Source of the DNA: Stieleria marina
GTDB taxonomy: Bacteria > Planctomycetota > Planctomycetia > Pirellulales > Pirellulaceae
Reading direction: 5' to 3'
DNA: 64,000 nt
Assembly (NCBI GenBank): GCA_007741555.1
Contig: CP036526.1
Location: 1,860,001-1,924,000, forward strand
The translations under genes were made by a program, and so were the position numbers. Numbering within the stretch: the first letter of the stretch is position 1; every line of letters starts with the position of its first letter. Under the pieces are notes generated by a model. It was not told the DNA's origin. It did not search any database and saw only the letters and a list, made by a program, of their open reading frames with translations. Of this stretch, positions 8,029-16,962 are shown piece after piece.

Positions 8029-9783
8029 ATGCAATTATTTTCCAAACCTGTTGTTGCCCTCCTTTTGATTTTGATGCTGGTAGGCGGTTGCAGCGACGAT
8101 AGCGCGGCGATCCGCGAAATCCAAGCCCGTCGCCAAGAGCGTCTGCAAGCTGAATCTCAGCAGGATCACTTGCAAGAACTGTTTTTGCTGTTGAGCCAGC
8201 TCGTTGAACTCAATCGCGAGCGGGCCGATCGGCAGATCATCTATCACTTGAATCAGTGGCGGCAATCGCGAAAAGGCAATGCTGATCTTGGGCAGCCAAC
8301 CACGCTGCTGAAAAACATCCGCAATGTGCTGCCAGATGACGCCGTGACGGCTCGCGTGATGAAAAATCAGTTCGTAGCCGAGGATGTCAATCACCTACGA
8401 GATTGCTATTTGTTTCGCGCCATCAATCGGTGGATTGATTCGCCGCGAAACGATGATCCTTTGTTGGCTGATTGGCTCAAGGAAAAAGAATCTCAGCTAT
8501 CGGGCAAGCAGTTCGATCAACTGCGTTCGGCCTGTCGGCTGTTCGATTGGACGGTTCGCAATGTTGCTTTCGAGACCGGCAATCCTCCTGGTACTCGTCC
8601 GCCGAGCCCGCCGATGCCGTATGGGATGGAAGTCGACGGCGCGGGCTATCGTCAGACAGACTATCAATCGGTTTGGCGTGGAACCGGAGATTCGTTGCAA
8701 CGTGCGGGAGTCTTTGCGCAGCTTTGCCGGCAAAATTCGATTCCTGCCGCGATCTTGGCAACGCAGTCGACGGCTGCCGCCGAGTTGACGCCATGGTGCG
8801 TCGGTGTGCTGATCGATGGTGAGGTCTATCTATTCGAACCAGAATTGGGAACCTACATTCCGGGGCCCGATCAGATTGGAATCGCGACTCTGAAACAGGC
8901 TCGCAAAGACGCTTTGATCACGCGGCGATTGAGCGTTGCGGGGTTCGACGAGTTTCAGTATCCCTTTTCCAAAGAAGACGTGCAGCAATGTACGGCGCTG
9001 CTGAATCTGTTGCCCGAAACAATCAGCCCGCGGATGAAGTTGCTGCAAAACGGCCTGACCGGCGATCGACGCATGCAAGTCTTTGCTAACGCCGATGCCG
9101 AAGCGGAACTTTGGGATGCCGCGACCGGGATCAGCGGAGTTCGCATTTGGGACATGCCGCTGAAGGCAGAGATCTATGCACTGGCGATGGCTAGGCAGGT
9201 GGAACTGGATCCAATGTTTGCGTTTTGGTATCTGTCGCGTTGGTCGATCTTGGATGGAGGCGACGAATCGTCTCGCCAATTGTCGCTCGGTCGTTGGCGT
9301 CACTTGCACGGTCAGTTTTCGGACGACAAAGAAGAGAATACGGATGGTGCTCGAACTCTTTACATGCAGTTGCGAGCCCCTGAGTTTGAGATTCAAGACA
9401 TGGCGATCGATCCGGAACTCCAGAAAAAGTACTTTCGCCGCGAACTGGGACTGACGCGTGAACAGTATCAGCAGCAACTGTCGACCATCCAGGTGATGAT
9501 GCGGTTGGGCAAACGTACTGCAAGTTATTGGTTAAGCCTGGTTCAGTTTGACGATGGGCGTATCGAGACGGCAGCGAACTGGCTTCGCAAGCGTGTCTTG
9601 GTGGCCAGTCAGCAATCGCACTGGGAGCCCGCTGCGCGATACAACTTGGCGCGAGCCAACGAGCTGATGGGCGATTCGGAAAAAGCGATCGAGCTCTACA
9701 AAACGTCAGGGGCTCCGCAAGAACACGGCAACCGGATTCGAGCTCGGCTGCTATCTAAGGCAGAGAAAGACGAAGCGAATTAA
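8029..9783 (+). CDS. Lipoprotein with a degenerate transglutaminase-like fold and a TPR tail
   Basis: From the ATG at 8029 the protein has 584 residues. A signal peptide ends in a lipobox, LVGG before Cys. An earlier in-frame start at 7972 overlaps kdsA and would spoil the signal peptide. Around residues 215-275 the pattern GDSLQRAGVF, then CVGVLIDGEVYLFEPELG, follows a transglutaminase core. The nucleophilic Cys position is Ser, the His position is not His, and the Asp-Pro is Glu-Pro. It should therefore be a non-catalytic fold. A helical C-terminus (YNLARANELMGDSEKAIELY) looks like a tetratricopeptide repeat. The role is unknown; it probably sits in the periplasm or on a membrane and mediates protein contacts. 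Confidence 0.7.
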   Translation: MQLFSKPVVALLLILMLVGGCSDDSAAIREIQARRQERLQAESQQDHLQELFLLLSQLVELNRERADRQIIYHLNQWRQSRKGNADLGQPTTLLKNIRNVLPDDAVTARVMKNQFVAEDVNHLRDCYLFRAINRWIDSPRNDDPLLADWLKEKESQLSGKQFDQLRSACRLFDWTVRNVAFETGNPPGTRPPSPPMPYGMEVDGAGYRQTDYQSVWRGTGDSLQRAGVFAQLCRQNSIPAAILATQSTAAAELTPWCVGVLIDGEVYLFEPELGTYIPGPDQIGIATLKQARKDALITRRLSVAGFDEFQYPFSKEDVQQCTALLNLLPETISPRMKLLQNGLTGDRRMQVFANADAEAELWDAATGISGVRIWDMPLKAEIYALAMARQVELDPMFAFWYLSRWSILDGGDESSRQLSLGRWRHLHGQFSDDKEENTDGARTLYMQLRAPEFEIQDMAIDPELQKKYFRRELGLTREQYQQQLSTIQVMMRLGKRTASYWLSLVQFDDGRIETAANWLRKRVLVASQQSHWEPAARYNLARANELMGDSEKAIELYKTSGAPQEHGNRIRARLLSKAEKDEAN

Positions 9784-10349
9784 GCGTCCAATTTCTCAAC
9801 GCGAAACGTCTTGAAGTGCTGTTTGATCATGGGGACCGCTTCGTCGATGATGCCTTGGGCGGTCAATTGATCGATGCTCCAGGCCGGATCAACGTCGCAG
9901 GATTTCAATAAAACGACTTCGTCGGCACGGCTTCGGTTGCCCAGCAGTACTGCGATTGCGTCGGTCGTAGTGCGCCAATCAAGTGGCAGTTCTTGGGCGT
10001 GTGAACGACGATAGAACGACGCGACTTTGACGAGCGTCGGATAGCTGCTGGAAAATCCAAAGTCGACGCAGCGTTGAAAGCCTTCCGAGGAATCAATCTG
10101 CTGCCATTTGGGGAACCAGTCGCCGGCTGTCTGGAAGGTCGTTGTCAGGAGATCGATGCATCGCCAGTGAACATCGGCAGCATCACCGGGGCGAACCGAG
10201 TCCCGTCGACGGACCGCTTCGATCAGTTCGCCGCCGCCGACGATCACAACATTCTCTGCTGGTGTCTGTCGGGCAAGCCATTGATGCATCGCTTGCGGAA
10301 AGTCCCCTCGCAAAAGCAGGCTGCCACCAATTTTGATTACGCGACGCAC
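9780..10349 (-). CDS. Amino-acid-kinase-fold protein, MfnE-like (methanopterin biosynthesis)
   Basis: This 189-residue protein carries the amino-acid-kinase start VIKIGGSLL and the VIVGGGELIE nucleotide loop. It is shorter than uridylate or glutamate kinases. The two upstream genes resemble MfnF and MfnD, which makes MfnE (aminomethylfuran phosphate kinase in methanogens) the best fit. In bacteria with C1 enzymes linked to tetrahydromethanopterin, genes of this type are found with that pathway. The family assignment is firm, and the pathway role rests on the cluster. Its stop codon overlaps the convergent stop of the lipoprotein gene by three bases (9780-9783). Confidence 0.7.
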   Translation of the reverse strand: MRRVIKIGGSLLLRGDFPQAMHQWLARQTPAENVVIVGGGELIEAVRRRDSVRPGDAADVHWRCIDLLTTTFQTAGDWFPKWQQIDSSEGFQRCVDFGFSSSYPTLVKVASFYRRSHAQELPLDWRTTTDAIAVLLGNRSRADEVVLLKSCDVDPAWSIDQLTAQGIIDEAVPMIKQHFKTFRVEKLDA

Positions 10350-10367
10350 TGAGAGATCGTCTTTGCT

Positions 10368-11432
10368 TTAAGTAGAGTTCTGCTGCGTCTGGGCAGCCAA
10401 AAGGGCCGCTACCGCAAACGCTGGAGCTGCCCGACAAACGGCTTCGCCAATGATGTCCTCCATCATTGTTCGACTCGGTTTGCCTGGCAAGTCGAATGCA
10501 TTCTTGTTCAGTAAGTTCGGTCCATGCCCACTCAACACAATATCCATTGTGCCAATATCCAAGCCAAGCCGAGTAATGCCGTCGACGATGCGTTTGTTGG
10601 CGGCATCGACTACTTGGGTCGCCAAATCTTGGGCGTCTTGTTCGGAAACCGTTCGCCGGTCAAGTCCGATCATTCTTGCTAAGCGATTGGCCGCAAACGC
10701 GATCGTTCTCGGCTTCCCATCAGCCGAATCGCAATCGTTTTCCAGTGGCTCGGTTCGACCGAGCACGATCAAGGCGTCATCGATGGTGGCGAAAAATTCG
10801 TTCATCACCGTTGCTTCGGTTCCACGAAATGCTAGGTGGTCGACAAGGCCACAAACCGGGGTGCGGCGCCGCCCGACATAGACGAGTGATCCTTCGACTA
10901 ATCGGTCGTGGTCGGTTTGGGCTTCCGTTGCAACTTGGCCAGCGCTAATTGGAATCAGGTCTGTCGTCGTTGACCCGATGTCAATCAGCAAGGCGTCTGA
11001 TCGAATGGTTTGCCCAATGTAGTTGGCCAACGCGTGCCAGTTGGCCGCCGCAATGACGTCGGCGTTTGCGACCGCCCACGCGGCATCGTGAAATTTACCA
11101 TCGACACCATAAAAGCAGACGTGGGAGATGGACAGTCTTTGCGCCATGGCAAGAACGTGGTCGACAATGTGCTCCACACCTTGCTGGCGATCGACAAAAC
11201 AATCCGCCAGCTCTCCCGTCATCGTGACGGCTAGCGAATCGACATGGCCGAACTGCTGAACGTCCTTCACCATGGCGTCGGATAGCTGATCAGCTTGACG
11301 CCACATCGGAAAATTCGATGCCAGTGCTTCGGTGTCTTCGTAGGAGACGTATTTCAGATTCGCACCACCGATATCAACTCCGACAGTGCGTTTGAAGCTG
11401 CGTTCATCGTTTGCGGGGGCGATCTTGTTCAC
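10368..11432 (-). CDS. H4MPT-linked C1-transfer-pathway protein, MfnF-like ASKHA enzyme
   Basis: This 354-residue protein has an ASKHA (actin/sugar-kinase/hydantoinase) fold. The first phosphate loop is VGVDIGGANLK near residue 17, and the second is LLIDIGSTTTDLIPI near residue 150. This pattern matches the hydantoinase/oxoprolinase-like proteins annotated in bacteria as H4MPT-linked C1-transfer-pathway proteins. Their archaeal relative MfnF joins the aminomethylfuran unit to gamma-glutamyltyramine. The gene overlaps the upstream ATP-grasp gene by an ATGA junction, so the two should be made together. MfnE-like coding starts 18 bases downstream. The function in this organism is inferred from family and neighbours. 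Confidence 0.8.
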   Translation of the reverse strand: MNKIAPANDERSFKRTVGVDIGGANLKYVSYEDTEALASNFPMWRQADQLSDAMVKDVQQFGHVDSLAVTMTGELADCFVDRQQGVEHIVDHVLAMAQRLSISHVCFYGVDGKFHDAAWAVANADVIAAANWHALANYIGQTIRSDALLIDIGSTTTDLIPISAGQVATEAQTDHDRLVEGSLVYVGRRRTPVCGLVDHLAFRGTEATVMNEFFATIDDALIVLGRTEPLENDCDSADGKPRTIAFAANRLARMIGLDRRTVSEQDAQDLATQVVDAANKRIVDGITRLGLDIGTMDIVLSGHGPNLLNKNAFDLPGKPSRTMMEDIIGEAVCRAAPAFAVAALLAAQTQQNST

Positions 11433-12448
11433 ACACCATCTGCCACAACGTCGTTGACCCAGACTTGGCCATCCGGAGTCCAGCGGACGCCATCCACCGC
11501 GGTGGCGCAGTGCACTGGTCCTGTTTCGATTTCAAACAGTCGAGCCGCCAAATTGCCTTTGATCATCCGCCGCAGACCAACATAACTGGTCGTCAAACGG
11601 GGATTGATCTCGATCACGCAGTCTTCGCTTGGGCGATCAGCCAACAGCAGGTCCAAGCCGACAAAACCGCGTGGGGTCGGAGGCATTGCAGCGATCGCCC
11701 GCGACGCAAGTGATGTGGCACGTCGTTGGTCATCATCGGGTAGCGGTCCACAGCCGCCATCGTACTGGCAGGTTGATTGACGCAAAATTTGAGCAACCGC
11801 AGGCAAATACGTGTGATGATTGCCCGATGCGATCAGCGATACCGAAACGGCCCGGCCTGGTCGCCATTGCTGCAAAATCAGTTCTTCTCGCAATTCATCG
11901 CGGGCTTCGGCGAACGAATCAAACGTCCTGATTTCTTGGGTGCCGCATCCATCGCGTGGTTTGACTACAAAAGAATCGCAGCCTTGGAGGTCCGATTCGA
12001 ATCGACGATCCGAAAGCGACATAAACAGTGGGTGAGCGACCGATGCATCGTGCAAAGCTTTAGCGGTTTGCAGTTTGTCGCTGGCGACCCTGAGGAAATC
12101 ACCGCTGCTGGCGATCACGTCGACGCCTGCGGCACGCAGCATTGCGACTCCTTTGGCCAAAGTACCGTCACTCTCGGGAGCCACGATCAGGGCGCTGTCA
12201 CATTGTTTCGCTGCGGCTGCCCACTGGGCCCATGGCGCAGTAGCGGGTTCGATTTCGACCGTTTGGGCTGCGATGTCCAGACCTAGTCTTGGGTCGATGG
12301 GGATCACCGCGTCAGCGAAAAACGAGATGTCGCTCACGATTGCTTGCAGCATCGCTTCGCCCTCGGTTCGCAGGCTGGTCGGAATCGCCAATGGCGCGTT
12401 CTGTAGCAGTCCTCCACCGCAGACGTATTCACCGACAAAAACTCGCAT
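11429..12448 (-). CDS. ATP-grasp ligase, MfnD-like (tyramine-glutamate ligase type)
   Basis: From the ATG at 12448 the protein has 339 residues and begins MRVFVGEYVCGGG, the usual family start; a frame extending to 12514 adds an unlikely leader. The ATP-grasp core is visible as SFVVKPRDGCGTQ (phosphate-binding loop) and CVIEINPRLTTSY (metal-binding Glu/Asn near the end). In methanogens MfnD ligates glutamate to tyramine for the methanofuran side chain; bacterial relatives lie in C1-transfer clusters. It is the first gene of the minus-strand trio and is coupled to the MfnF-like gene. Substrate identity is inferred. Confidence 0.75.
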   Translation of the reverse strand: MRVFVGEYVCGGGLLQNAPLAIPTSLRTEGEAMLQAIVSDISFFADAVIPIDPRLGLDIAAQTVEIEPATAPWAQWAAAAKQCDSALIVAPESDGTLAKGVAMLRAAGVDVIASSGDFLRVASDKLQTAKALHDASVAHPLFMSLSDRRFESDLQGCDSFVVKPRDGCGTQEIRTFDSFAEARDELREELILQQWRPGRAVSVSLIASGNHHTYLPAVAQILRQSTCQYDGGCGPLPDDDQRRATSLASRAIAAMPPTPRGFVGLDLLLADRPSEDCVIEINPRLTTSYVGLRRMIKGNLAARLFEIETGPVHCATAVDGVRWTPDGQVWVNDVVADGV

Positions 12449-12634
12449 CGATTCAACCCCGGGTGCAGTGACATAAACGAGAATACCGCTGGTCAGCCAA
12501 CCAAGCGATTCCATTAACTTAACTCACCGTGGCGGAGGCCGCCAAACCGAACTGAGTCAACTTAGGCGCGGGTTTCACCCTGAGATGAGACGCCAAACCA
12601 TTGGTCTACTAATCGTTACCGATGCGTCGGTTTT

Positions 12635-12955
12635 TTAAAAGATGCCTAAATGATCACGTGCTTCGTCGGTCATCAAGTCGGGTGACCAAGCTGGTTCCAT
12701 GACGACTTTGACTTCGCAAGTGTCTACTTCGTCCAAGCCTTCGGCGGCACCTTTGGTTCCGGCGACTAATTGTGGGCCAGCGGGGCACATCGGGCTGGTC
12801 ATGGTCATTTCGATGTTCACATCGTGGCGGCCATCTTCTTTTTCGTCGCCGACGGCAACGACATAAATGAGGCCGAGATCGACAATGTTTACGTAGAGTT
12901 CGGGGTCGATGACCTGCTTGAGTGCTTCACGCACGGTGTCTTCGGCAAGCGCCAT
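12635..12955 (-). CDS. sufT: SufT-type MIP18/DUF59 iron-sulfur assembly protein
   Basis: This 106-residue protein consists almost wholly of a DUF59 domain. VREALKQVIDPELYVNIVDLGLIY is split here as VIDPELYVNIVDLG plus LIY, and the invariant loop MTMTSPMCPAG carries the conserved Cys. PaaD, SufT and MIP18 proteins of this type help mature iron-sulfur proteins. Its place at the end of the sufR-C-B-D series makes SufT the preferred name. The 146-base spacer from sufD contains a nested inverted repeat. Confidence 0.85.
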   Translation of the reverse strand: MALAEDTVREALKQVIDPELYVNIVDLGLIYVVAVGDEKEDGRHDVNIEMTMTSPMCPAGPQLVAGTKGAAEGLDEVDTCEVKVVMEPAWSPDLMTDEARDHLGIF

Positions 12956-13023
12956 GGTGGTTTCCTTCGGTAAAATCGTTTGCGTTGGTTGTTGGTTTTG
13001 TTAGCAGCTGAGGCAGGCTTTCA

Positions 13024-13065
13024 GCCCGTAATTTAAGGGGCATCGTTGAGCCACCGATGACGGGC
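13024..13065 (-). repeat. Nested stem-loop in the sufD-sufT spacer
   Basis: GCCCGT (13024-13029) pairs with ACGGGC (13060-13065), enclosing CATCG (13041-13045) and CGATG (13055-13059). The arms are adjacent on one side and separated by an 11-base bulge on the other. It may affect RNA processing or stability between the two genes. Confidence 0.4.
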
Positions 13066-13101
13066 CCTTGGCTTTTGCCAGCGGCTGACGATGCAACTGT
13101 C

Positions 13102-14406
13102 CTATTCGTACTCGCGAACTTGTCTCGCGATAGCGTCACTGAGGGCGTCGCGAACACTATCGATTGTGATTCGATCGAAAATCTGTTGAAAGAATCCGAT
13201 GACGATCATTCGTGTCGCTTCTTTGCGAGTAAAGCCTCGGCACTGAGCGTAGAAAATCTGTTCTTCATCGACCTTGGACGTCGTGCTCCCGTGCGTGCAA
13301 CGCACATCGTCAGCTTCGATCTCCAGGCCGGGAATCGAATCGGCACGCGATGTTTGCGACAAAACGAGGTTGTCGTTTCGCTGGTAGCCGTCGGTCTTCT
13401 GAGCGTCTTTGTCAACTTTGATCATGCCACGCCAAACGGTGCGGCTTTTGTCTTGCTGTGCTGCTTTGTACAGAAAGTCACTGTGACAGCTGGGGGCGCG
13501 GTGATACTGCTGAGTGTGATAAGCCAAGTGCTGTCGGCCTTCGGTGAACATCACGCCGTTGACTTGGCTGTCTGCTCCCGGACCCACCATGTCGACCGAT
13601 TGATTGACTTTGGAAAGCCCTGAACCCATCGCGGCGATCGTCCACTGCAGATTCGCATCGCGACCGATGATCGCTTTTTGGTGTGCGAAGTGGTACGTCT
13701 TGTGGCCCCACTCTTGCAGGTTCACGTAGCGCAGGTTTGATCCGGCTTTTTGGATCAGTTCGACCGCTCCGATGTGCAAGCCGCCGGCATCGGCAGTGAC
13801 ACCATTGGATTCGTGAAGCACCGTCGCTTGGGCGCCTTCGTCCAAGACGATCAGCGTGTGGGTTGTGTCGGTCCCGCCATCGGACAACATCGATCCGATG
13901 TGCAAAGGCCTTTCGATCACGACACCGCGCGGGACATACAAAAATTGTCCGCCGGAAAAGAACGCTGCGTGCAGTGCGGCGAACTTGTCGTAGTCGGGAT
14001 CAAATGCTGTGAACAAATGCTCGCGAATCAGTATTTCGTGCTCTTCGCTCAATCGCGAAAGGTCGCCGAAGATTACCCCTTTGGCTGCCAATTCCGGATC
14101 AAGCGACTCACTGACCGTAAAGCTGTCTGCGGTTTCGATACTGCCGCCCAGTTCGACGCCTTCTTTCATCTGAGGCTTGGGCGCGACGTCGGGAGAAGTC
14201 ACTGCCGGCAAACCGTACTTTTTTAACTGAAAAATACGATTGTCCGTGCGAATCCATTCTTCGTGACGTCGGTCCGGCCAAGCCATCGCGTCGGCATGAT
14301 CCCACGCTTCGCGACGAAGATCGGTCAGCCAAGAAGGCTCGTTGCGGGATTCAACAAATGCATCGAAACCAGCGGCGTCAAATTGATGGGTGATTGTTTG
14401 CGGCAT
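13102..14406 (-). CDS. sufD: Fe-S cluster assembly scaffold subunit SufD
   Basis: From the ATG at 14406 (MPQTITHQFD) the protein has 434 residues, close to E. coli SufD; a longer frame to 14475 adds a basic leader without family resemblance. It is a right-handed beta-helix protein that pairs with SufB on the SufC ATPase dimer to build Fe-S clusters. The C-terminal core shows TDGYQRNDNLVLS, then DVRCTHGSTTSKVDEEQ (the conserved His region of SufD) and GFTRKEATRMIVIGFF. It follows sufB after a 159-base spacer containing three hairpins. No sufS, sufE or sufU is nearby, so the sulfur donor must be encoded elsewhere. Confidence 0.93.
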   Translation of the reverse strand: MPQTITHQFDAAGFDAFVESRNEPSWLTDLRREAWDHADAMAWPDRRHEEWIRTDNRIFQLKKYGLPAVTSPDVAPKPQMKEGVELGGSIETADSFTVSESLDPELAAKGVIFGDLSRLSEEHEILIREHLFTAFDPDYDKFAALHAAFFSGGQFLYVPRGVVIERPLHIGSMLSDGGTDTTHTLIVLDEGAQATVLHESNGVTADAGGLHIGAVELIQKAGSNLRYVNLQEWGHKTYHFAHQKAIIGRDANLQWTIAAMGSGLSKVNQSVDMVGPGADSQVNGVMFTEGRQHLAYHTQQYHRAPSCHSDFLYKAAQQDKSRTVWRGMIKVDKDAQKTDGYQRNDNLVLSQTSRADSIPGLEIEADDVRCTHGSTTSKVDEEQIFYAQCRGFTRKEATRMIVIGFFQQIFDRITIDSVRDALSDAIARQVREYE

Positions 14407-14442
14407 GAGAGTCTGTGATGTGCAGTTCGGCGAATAGGTAGA

Positions 14443-14519
14443 CCTGCGACGCGATTCGCAGGGCGTGACGCCCATTGGGCGTCTTTGTTAGGAGTGGCAA
14501 ATTGGTTGCCGCCAATTTG
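14443..14519 (-). repeat. Three successive stem-loops in the sufB-sufD spacer
   Basis: There are three perfect inverted repeats. CCTGCGA/TCGCAGG is at 14443-14449 and 14456-14462. GACGCCC/GGGCGTC is at 14467-14473 and 14477-14483. CAAATTGG/CCAATTTG is at 14498-14505 and 14512-14519. The last structure on the transcript ends about 37 bases before the sufD ATG. None has a U-run on the transcribed strand, so they are not plain terminators. Confidence 0.5.
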
Positions 14520-14565
14520 GCGTCGCGAACGGCGTCGCGAGGCTGCGGCGTAAGTGAGCTGGTGT

Positions 14566-15972
14566 TTAGCCCACACTGCCTTCCATTTGCAGTTGGATCA
14601 AACGGTTCATTTCGACCGCATATTCCATTGGCAGTTCTTTGACCAAAGGTTCGATGAAACCGTTGACGATCATCGTGCTGGCTTCTTGCTCGGTCAGGCC
14701 GCGGCTGAGCAAGTAAAACATTTGCTCTTCACCGATTCGCGAAACACTTGCTTCGTGACCGATCTGGCAATCCTGTTCTAGCACTTCGATGTACGGGTAC
14801 GTGTCGCTGCGGCTTTCGGGATCCAAGATCAATGCGTCGCAAACGACGTTGTTCTTGCTGCCGTGAGCACCCGGTTCGACGCGAACGAGTCCACGATAGC
14901 TACCGCGACCACCATTCTTGCTGATACTCTTGCTGATGATTTGGCCGGTCGTATTAGGAGCCGCGTGAACCAATTTGGCACCCGCGTCTTGATGCTGGCC
15001 GGCACTGGAAAACGCGATCGACAAAATCTCGCCGCGAGCACCCGGTTCCATCATGTGAACCGCAGGGTACTTCATCGTCAGTTTGCTACCCAAGTTTCCG
15101 TCGACCCACTCCATCGTCGCGTCGCCGTATGCGTAAGCACGCTTGGTGACGAGGTTGTAGATGTTGTTGGCCCAGTTTTGGATCGTGGTGTAGCGACAAC
15201 GTGCGTTACGTTTGACGACCACTTCGACGACCGCGCTGTGCAAGCTTTCGCTGCTGTACATCGGAGCGGTGCAGCCTTCGACGTAGTGCACGTTGGCACC
15301 TTCGTCGACGATGATCAGTGTGCGTTCGAACTGTCCCATGTTCTCTGCATTGATGCGGAAATACGCTTGCAGTGGGAAAGGGATCGTGACTCCCTTAGGG
15401 ATGTAGATAAACGATCCACCCGACCAAACAGCACTGTTCAGGGCCGCAAATTTGTTGTCTTCCGACGGAATGATCTTTCCGAAGTACTCACGCAGCAAAT
15501 CGGGATGCTCGCGGACAGCGGTATCTGTGTCCGTGAAAATCACGCCCAATTTTGCAAGGTCTTCTTCGAGCGATCCATACACCACTTCGCTCTCGAACTG
15601 TGCTTTCACGCCGGAGAGAAACTTTCGTTCCGCTTCGGGGATGCCAAGTTTCTCGAACGTTTCCTTGATCTCGTCAGGAACATCGTCCCAGGACTTTTCC
15701 TGCTGACTGGTTGGTTTCAGATAATAGAAAATGTCCTGAAAATCCAAGTCGATCGCGCCGCCCCATTTCGGCATTGGCTTTGACTCGAAAATTTCCAACG
15801 CGTCCAAGCGGAACTTCCGCATCCAGTCCGGTTCGCTTTTGATGTCGGAGATCTGGTTGACGATTTCCGCATCGATGCCTTTGCGTGCTTTAAAGACGCC
15901 GGTGGTTTCGGTGCGGAAGTTGTACTTGTTGATTTCGCCGATTTCGGCTGATTCTGTCACGTCGGTGGACAT
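14566..15972 (-). CDS. sufB: Fe-S cluster assembly scaffold protein SufB
   Basis: This 468-residue protein is the main scaffold of the SufBCD complex, where Fe-S clusters form before transfer to targets. The N-terminal helical part ([12 protein letters not shown]) leads into the beta-helix core. Typical signatures are [21 protein letters not shown], seen here as [13 protein letters not shown], then [16 protein letters not shown] with the conserved Cys, [18 protein letters not shown], and [16 protein letters not shown]. It matches full-length SufB. It sits between sufC and sufD on the minus strand; both flanking spacers are rich in hairpins. Confidence 0.96.
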   Translation of the reverse strand: MSTDVTESAEIGEINKYNFRTETTGVFKARKGIDAEIVNQISDIKSEPDWMRKFRLDALEIFESKPMPKWGGAIDLDFQDIFYYLKPTSQQEKSWDDVPDEIKETFEKLGIPEAERKFLSGVKAQFESEVVYGSLEEDLAKLGVIFTDTDTAVREHPDLLREYFGKIIPSEDNKFAALNSAVWSGGSFIYIPKGVTIPFPLQAYFRINAENMGQFERTLIIVDEGANVHYVEGCTAPMYSSESLHSAVVEVVVKRNARCRYTTIQNWANNIYNLVTKRAYAYGDATMEWVDGNLGSKLTMKYPAVHMMEPGARGEILSIAFSSAGQHQDAGAKLVHAAPNTTGQIISKSISKNGGRGSYRGLVRVEPGAHGSKNNVVCDALILDPESRSDTYPYIEVLEQDCQIGHEASVSRIGEEQMFYLLSRGLTEQEASTMIVNGFIEPLVKELPMEYAVEMNRLIQLQMEGSVG

Positions 15973-16041
15973 ATAAGTTTCTCAGTCAGATGAGATGATT
16001 CTTTAATGAATTCTAAGTCGTTGCTGTCTCCCCGGTCGCTA

Positions 16042-16094
16042 CTGCGTCCGACCCTCCCGAGGCCGGGAGAGTAAAGTCAAAGGGAGGGTCGCAG
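16042..16094 (-). repeat. Bulged inverted repeat with an alternative inner hairpin in the sufC-sufB spacer
   Basis: GACCCTCCC (16050-16058) pairs with GGGAGGGTC (16082-16090). The stem extends by CTGC (16042-16045) with GCAG (16091-16094) across a GTCC bulge. CTCCC (16054-16058) can instead pair with GGGAG (16065-16069), so the two folds exclude each other. It begins just behind the sufC stop and ends 70 bases before sufB. Confidence 0.5.
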
Positions 16095-16095
16095 A

Positions 16096-16911
16096 CTACA
16101 CGCTGGCTTCTTCGGCCAGCATTTCTTGGTTGACGGCTTCGGCATCGGGGTAAGCCGAACGAATGCGGTCGTAACCACTTTCGTGCAACTCTGCGGCCAA
16201 TTCTTTGCCGCCAGTTTCGACCAGTCGGCCGCCCAACATCACGTGCGTGAATTCTGGCGGATTGTGGACCAGCAGTTTGTCGTGGTGCGTGATAATCAGA
16301 AGGCCCATTTTTTCGCGACCGATATCGGCGATCGATTCGCTGGCCAATCGCACGGCGTCCGCGTCCAGTCCACTGTCGGTTTCGTCCAAGACAGCAAACT
16401 TGGGTTGCAGCATTGCCAATTGCAAAATTTCTGCACGTTTCATTTCGCCACCCGAGAAACCGTCGTTGACGTAACGACGTGCAAATTCGGTATCCATTCG
16501 CAAGTGAGCCATCTTCTCTTTCAGCTCTTTGCGGAATTCACGCATCGGAATCAGCTCTTCGCCTTCCTTGCGATCGGGACGACGAACGTTGGTCGTCGCG
16601 TGGCGCAGGAAGTCAGCCATCTTGACGCCAGGGATCGCCATCGGGCGTTGAAACGCCATGAAAATGCCTGCACGGGCCCGTTCGTCCGGGGCCATCGCCA
16701 AGACGTCTTCACCGTCAAGCGAAATGCTTCCGCCGGTGACTGTATAGCCAGGGTGCCCCATGATCGCCAAACCCAGCGTGCTCTTGCCGCTGCCGTTTGG
16801 TCCCATCAGGGCGTGGGTTTCACCGTGGTTGATCGTCAAGTCGACGCCACGAAGAATCGGCTTGTCGCCAACTGAAACGTGAAGCCCTTCGATTTTAAGA
16901 ACGTGTGTCAT
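16096..16911 (-). CDS. sufC: Fe-S assembly ATPase SufC (ABC-type)
   Basis: From MTHVLKIEGL at 16911 the protein has 271 residues; an ATG five codons earlier is also possible. It is the soluble ABC ATPase that drives conformational change in SufBCD. Walker A is GPNGSGKSTL, the ABC signature is SGGEMKRAEILQ, Walker B runs into AVLDETDSGLDADAV, and the switch His is in LLIITHHDKLL. The C-terminus is about 20 residues longer than E. coli SufC (AYPDAEAVNQEMLAEEASV). It is the second gene of the operon, 51 bases after sufR. Confidence 0.96.
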   Translation of the reverse strand: MTHVLKIEGLHVSVGDKPILRGVDLTINHGETHALMGPNGSGKSTLGLAIMGHPGYTVTGGSISLDGEDVLAMAPDERARAGIFMAFQRPMAIPGVKMADFLRHATTNVRRPDRKEGEELIPMREFRKELKEKMAHLRMDTEFARRYVNDGFSGGEMKRAEILQLAMLQPKFAVLDETDSGLDADAVRLASESIADIGREKMGLLIITHHDKLLVHNPPEFTHVMLGGRLVETGGKELAAELHESGYDRIRSAYPDAEAVNQEMLAEEASV

Positions 16912-16962
16912 GGATCGCAGATTCAAAAGTTAAAACGGATTTGTCTAATTAGGAAAATTGGA

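Noticed and set aside
9780-10349. Uridylate kinase or glutamate 5-kinase
   Set aside because: The protein is too short and lacks their specific substrate motifs; MfnF-like and MfnD-like neighbours fit better.
14863-15783. 306-codon plus-strand open frame
   Set aside because: It is antisense to sufB and has no recognisable domain.
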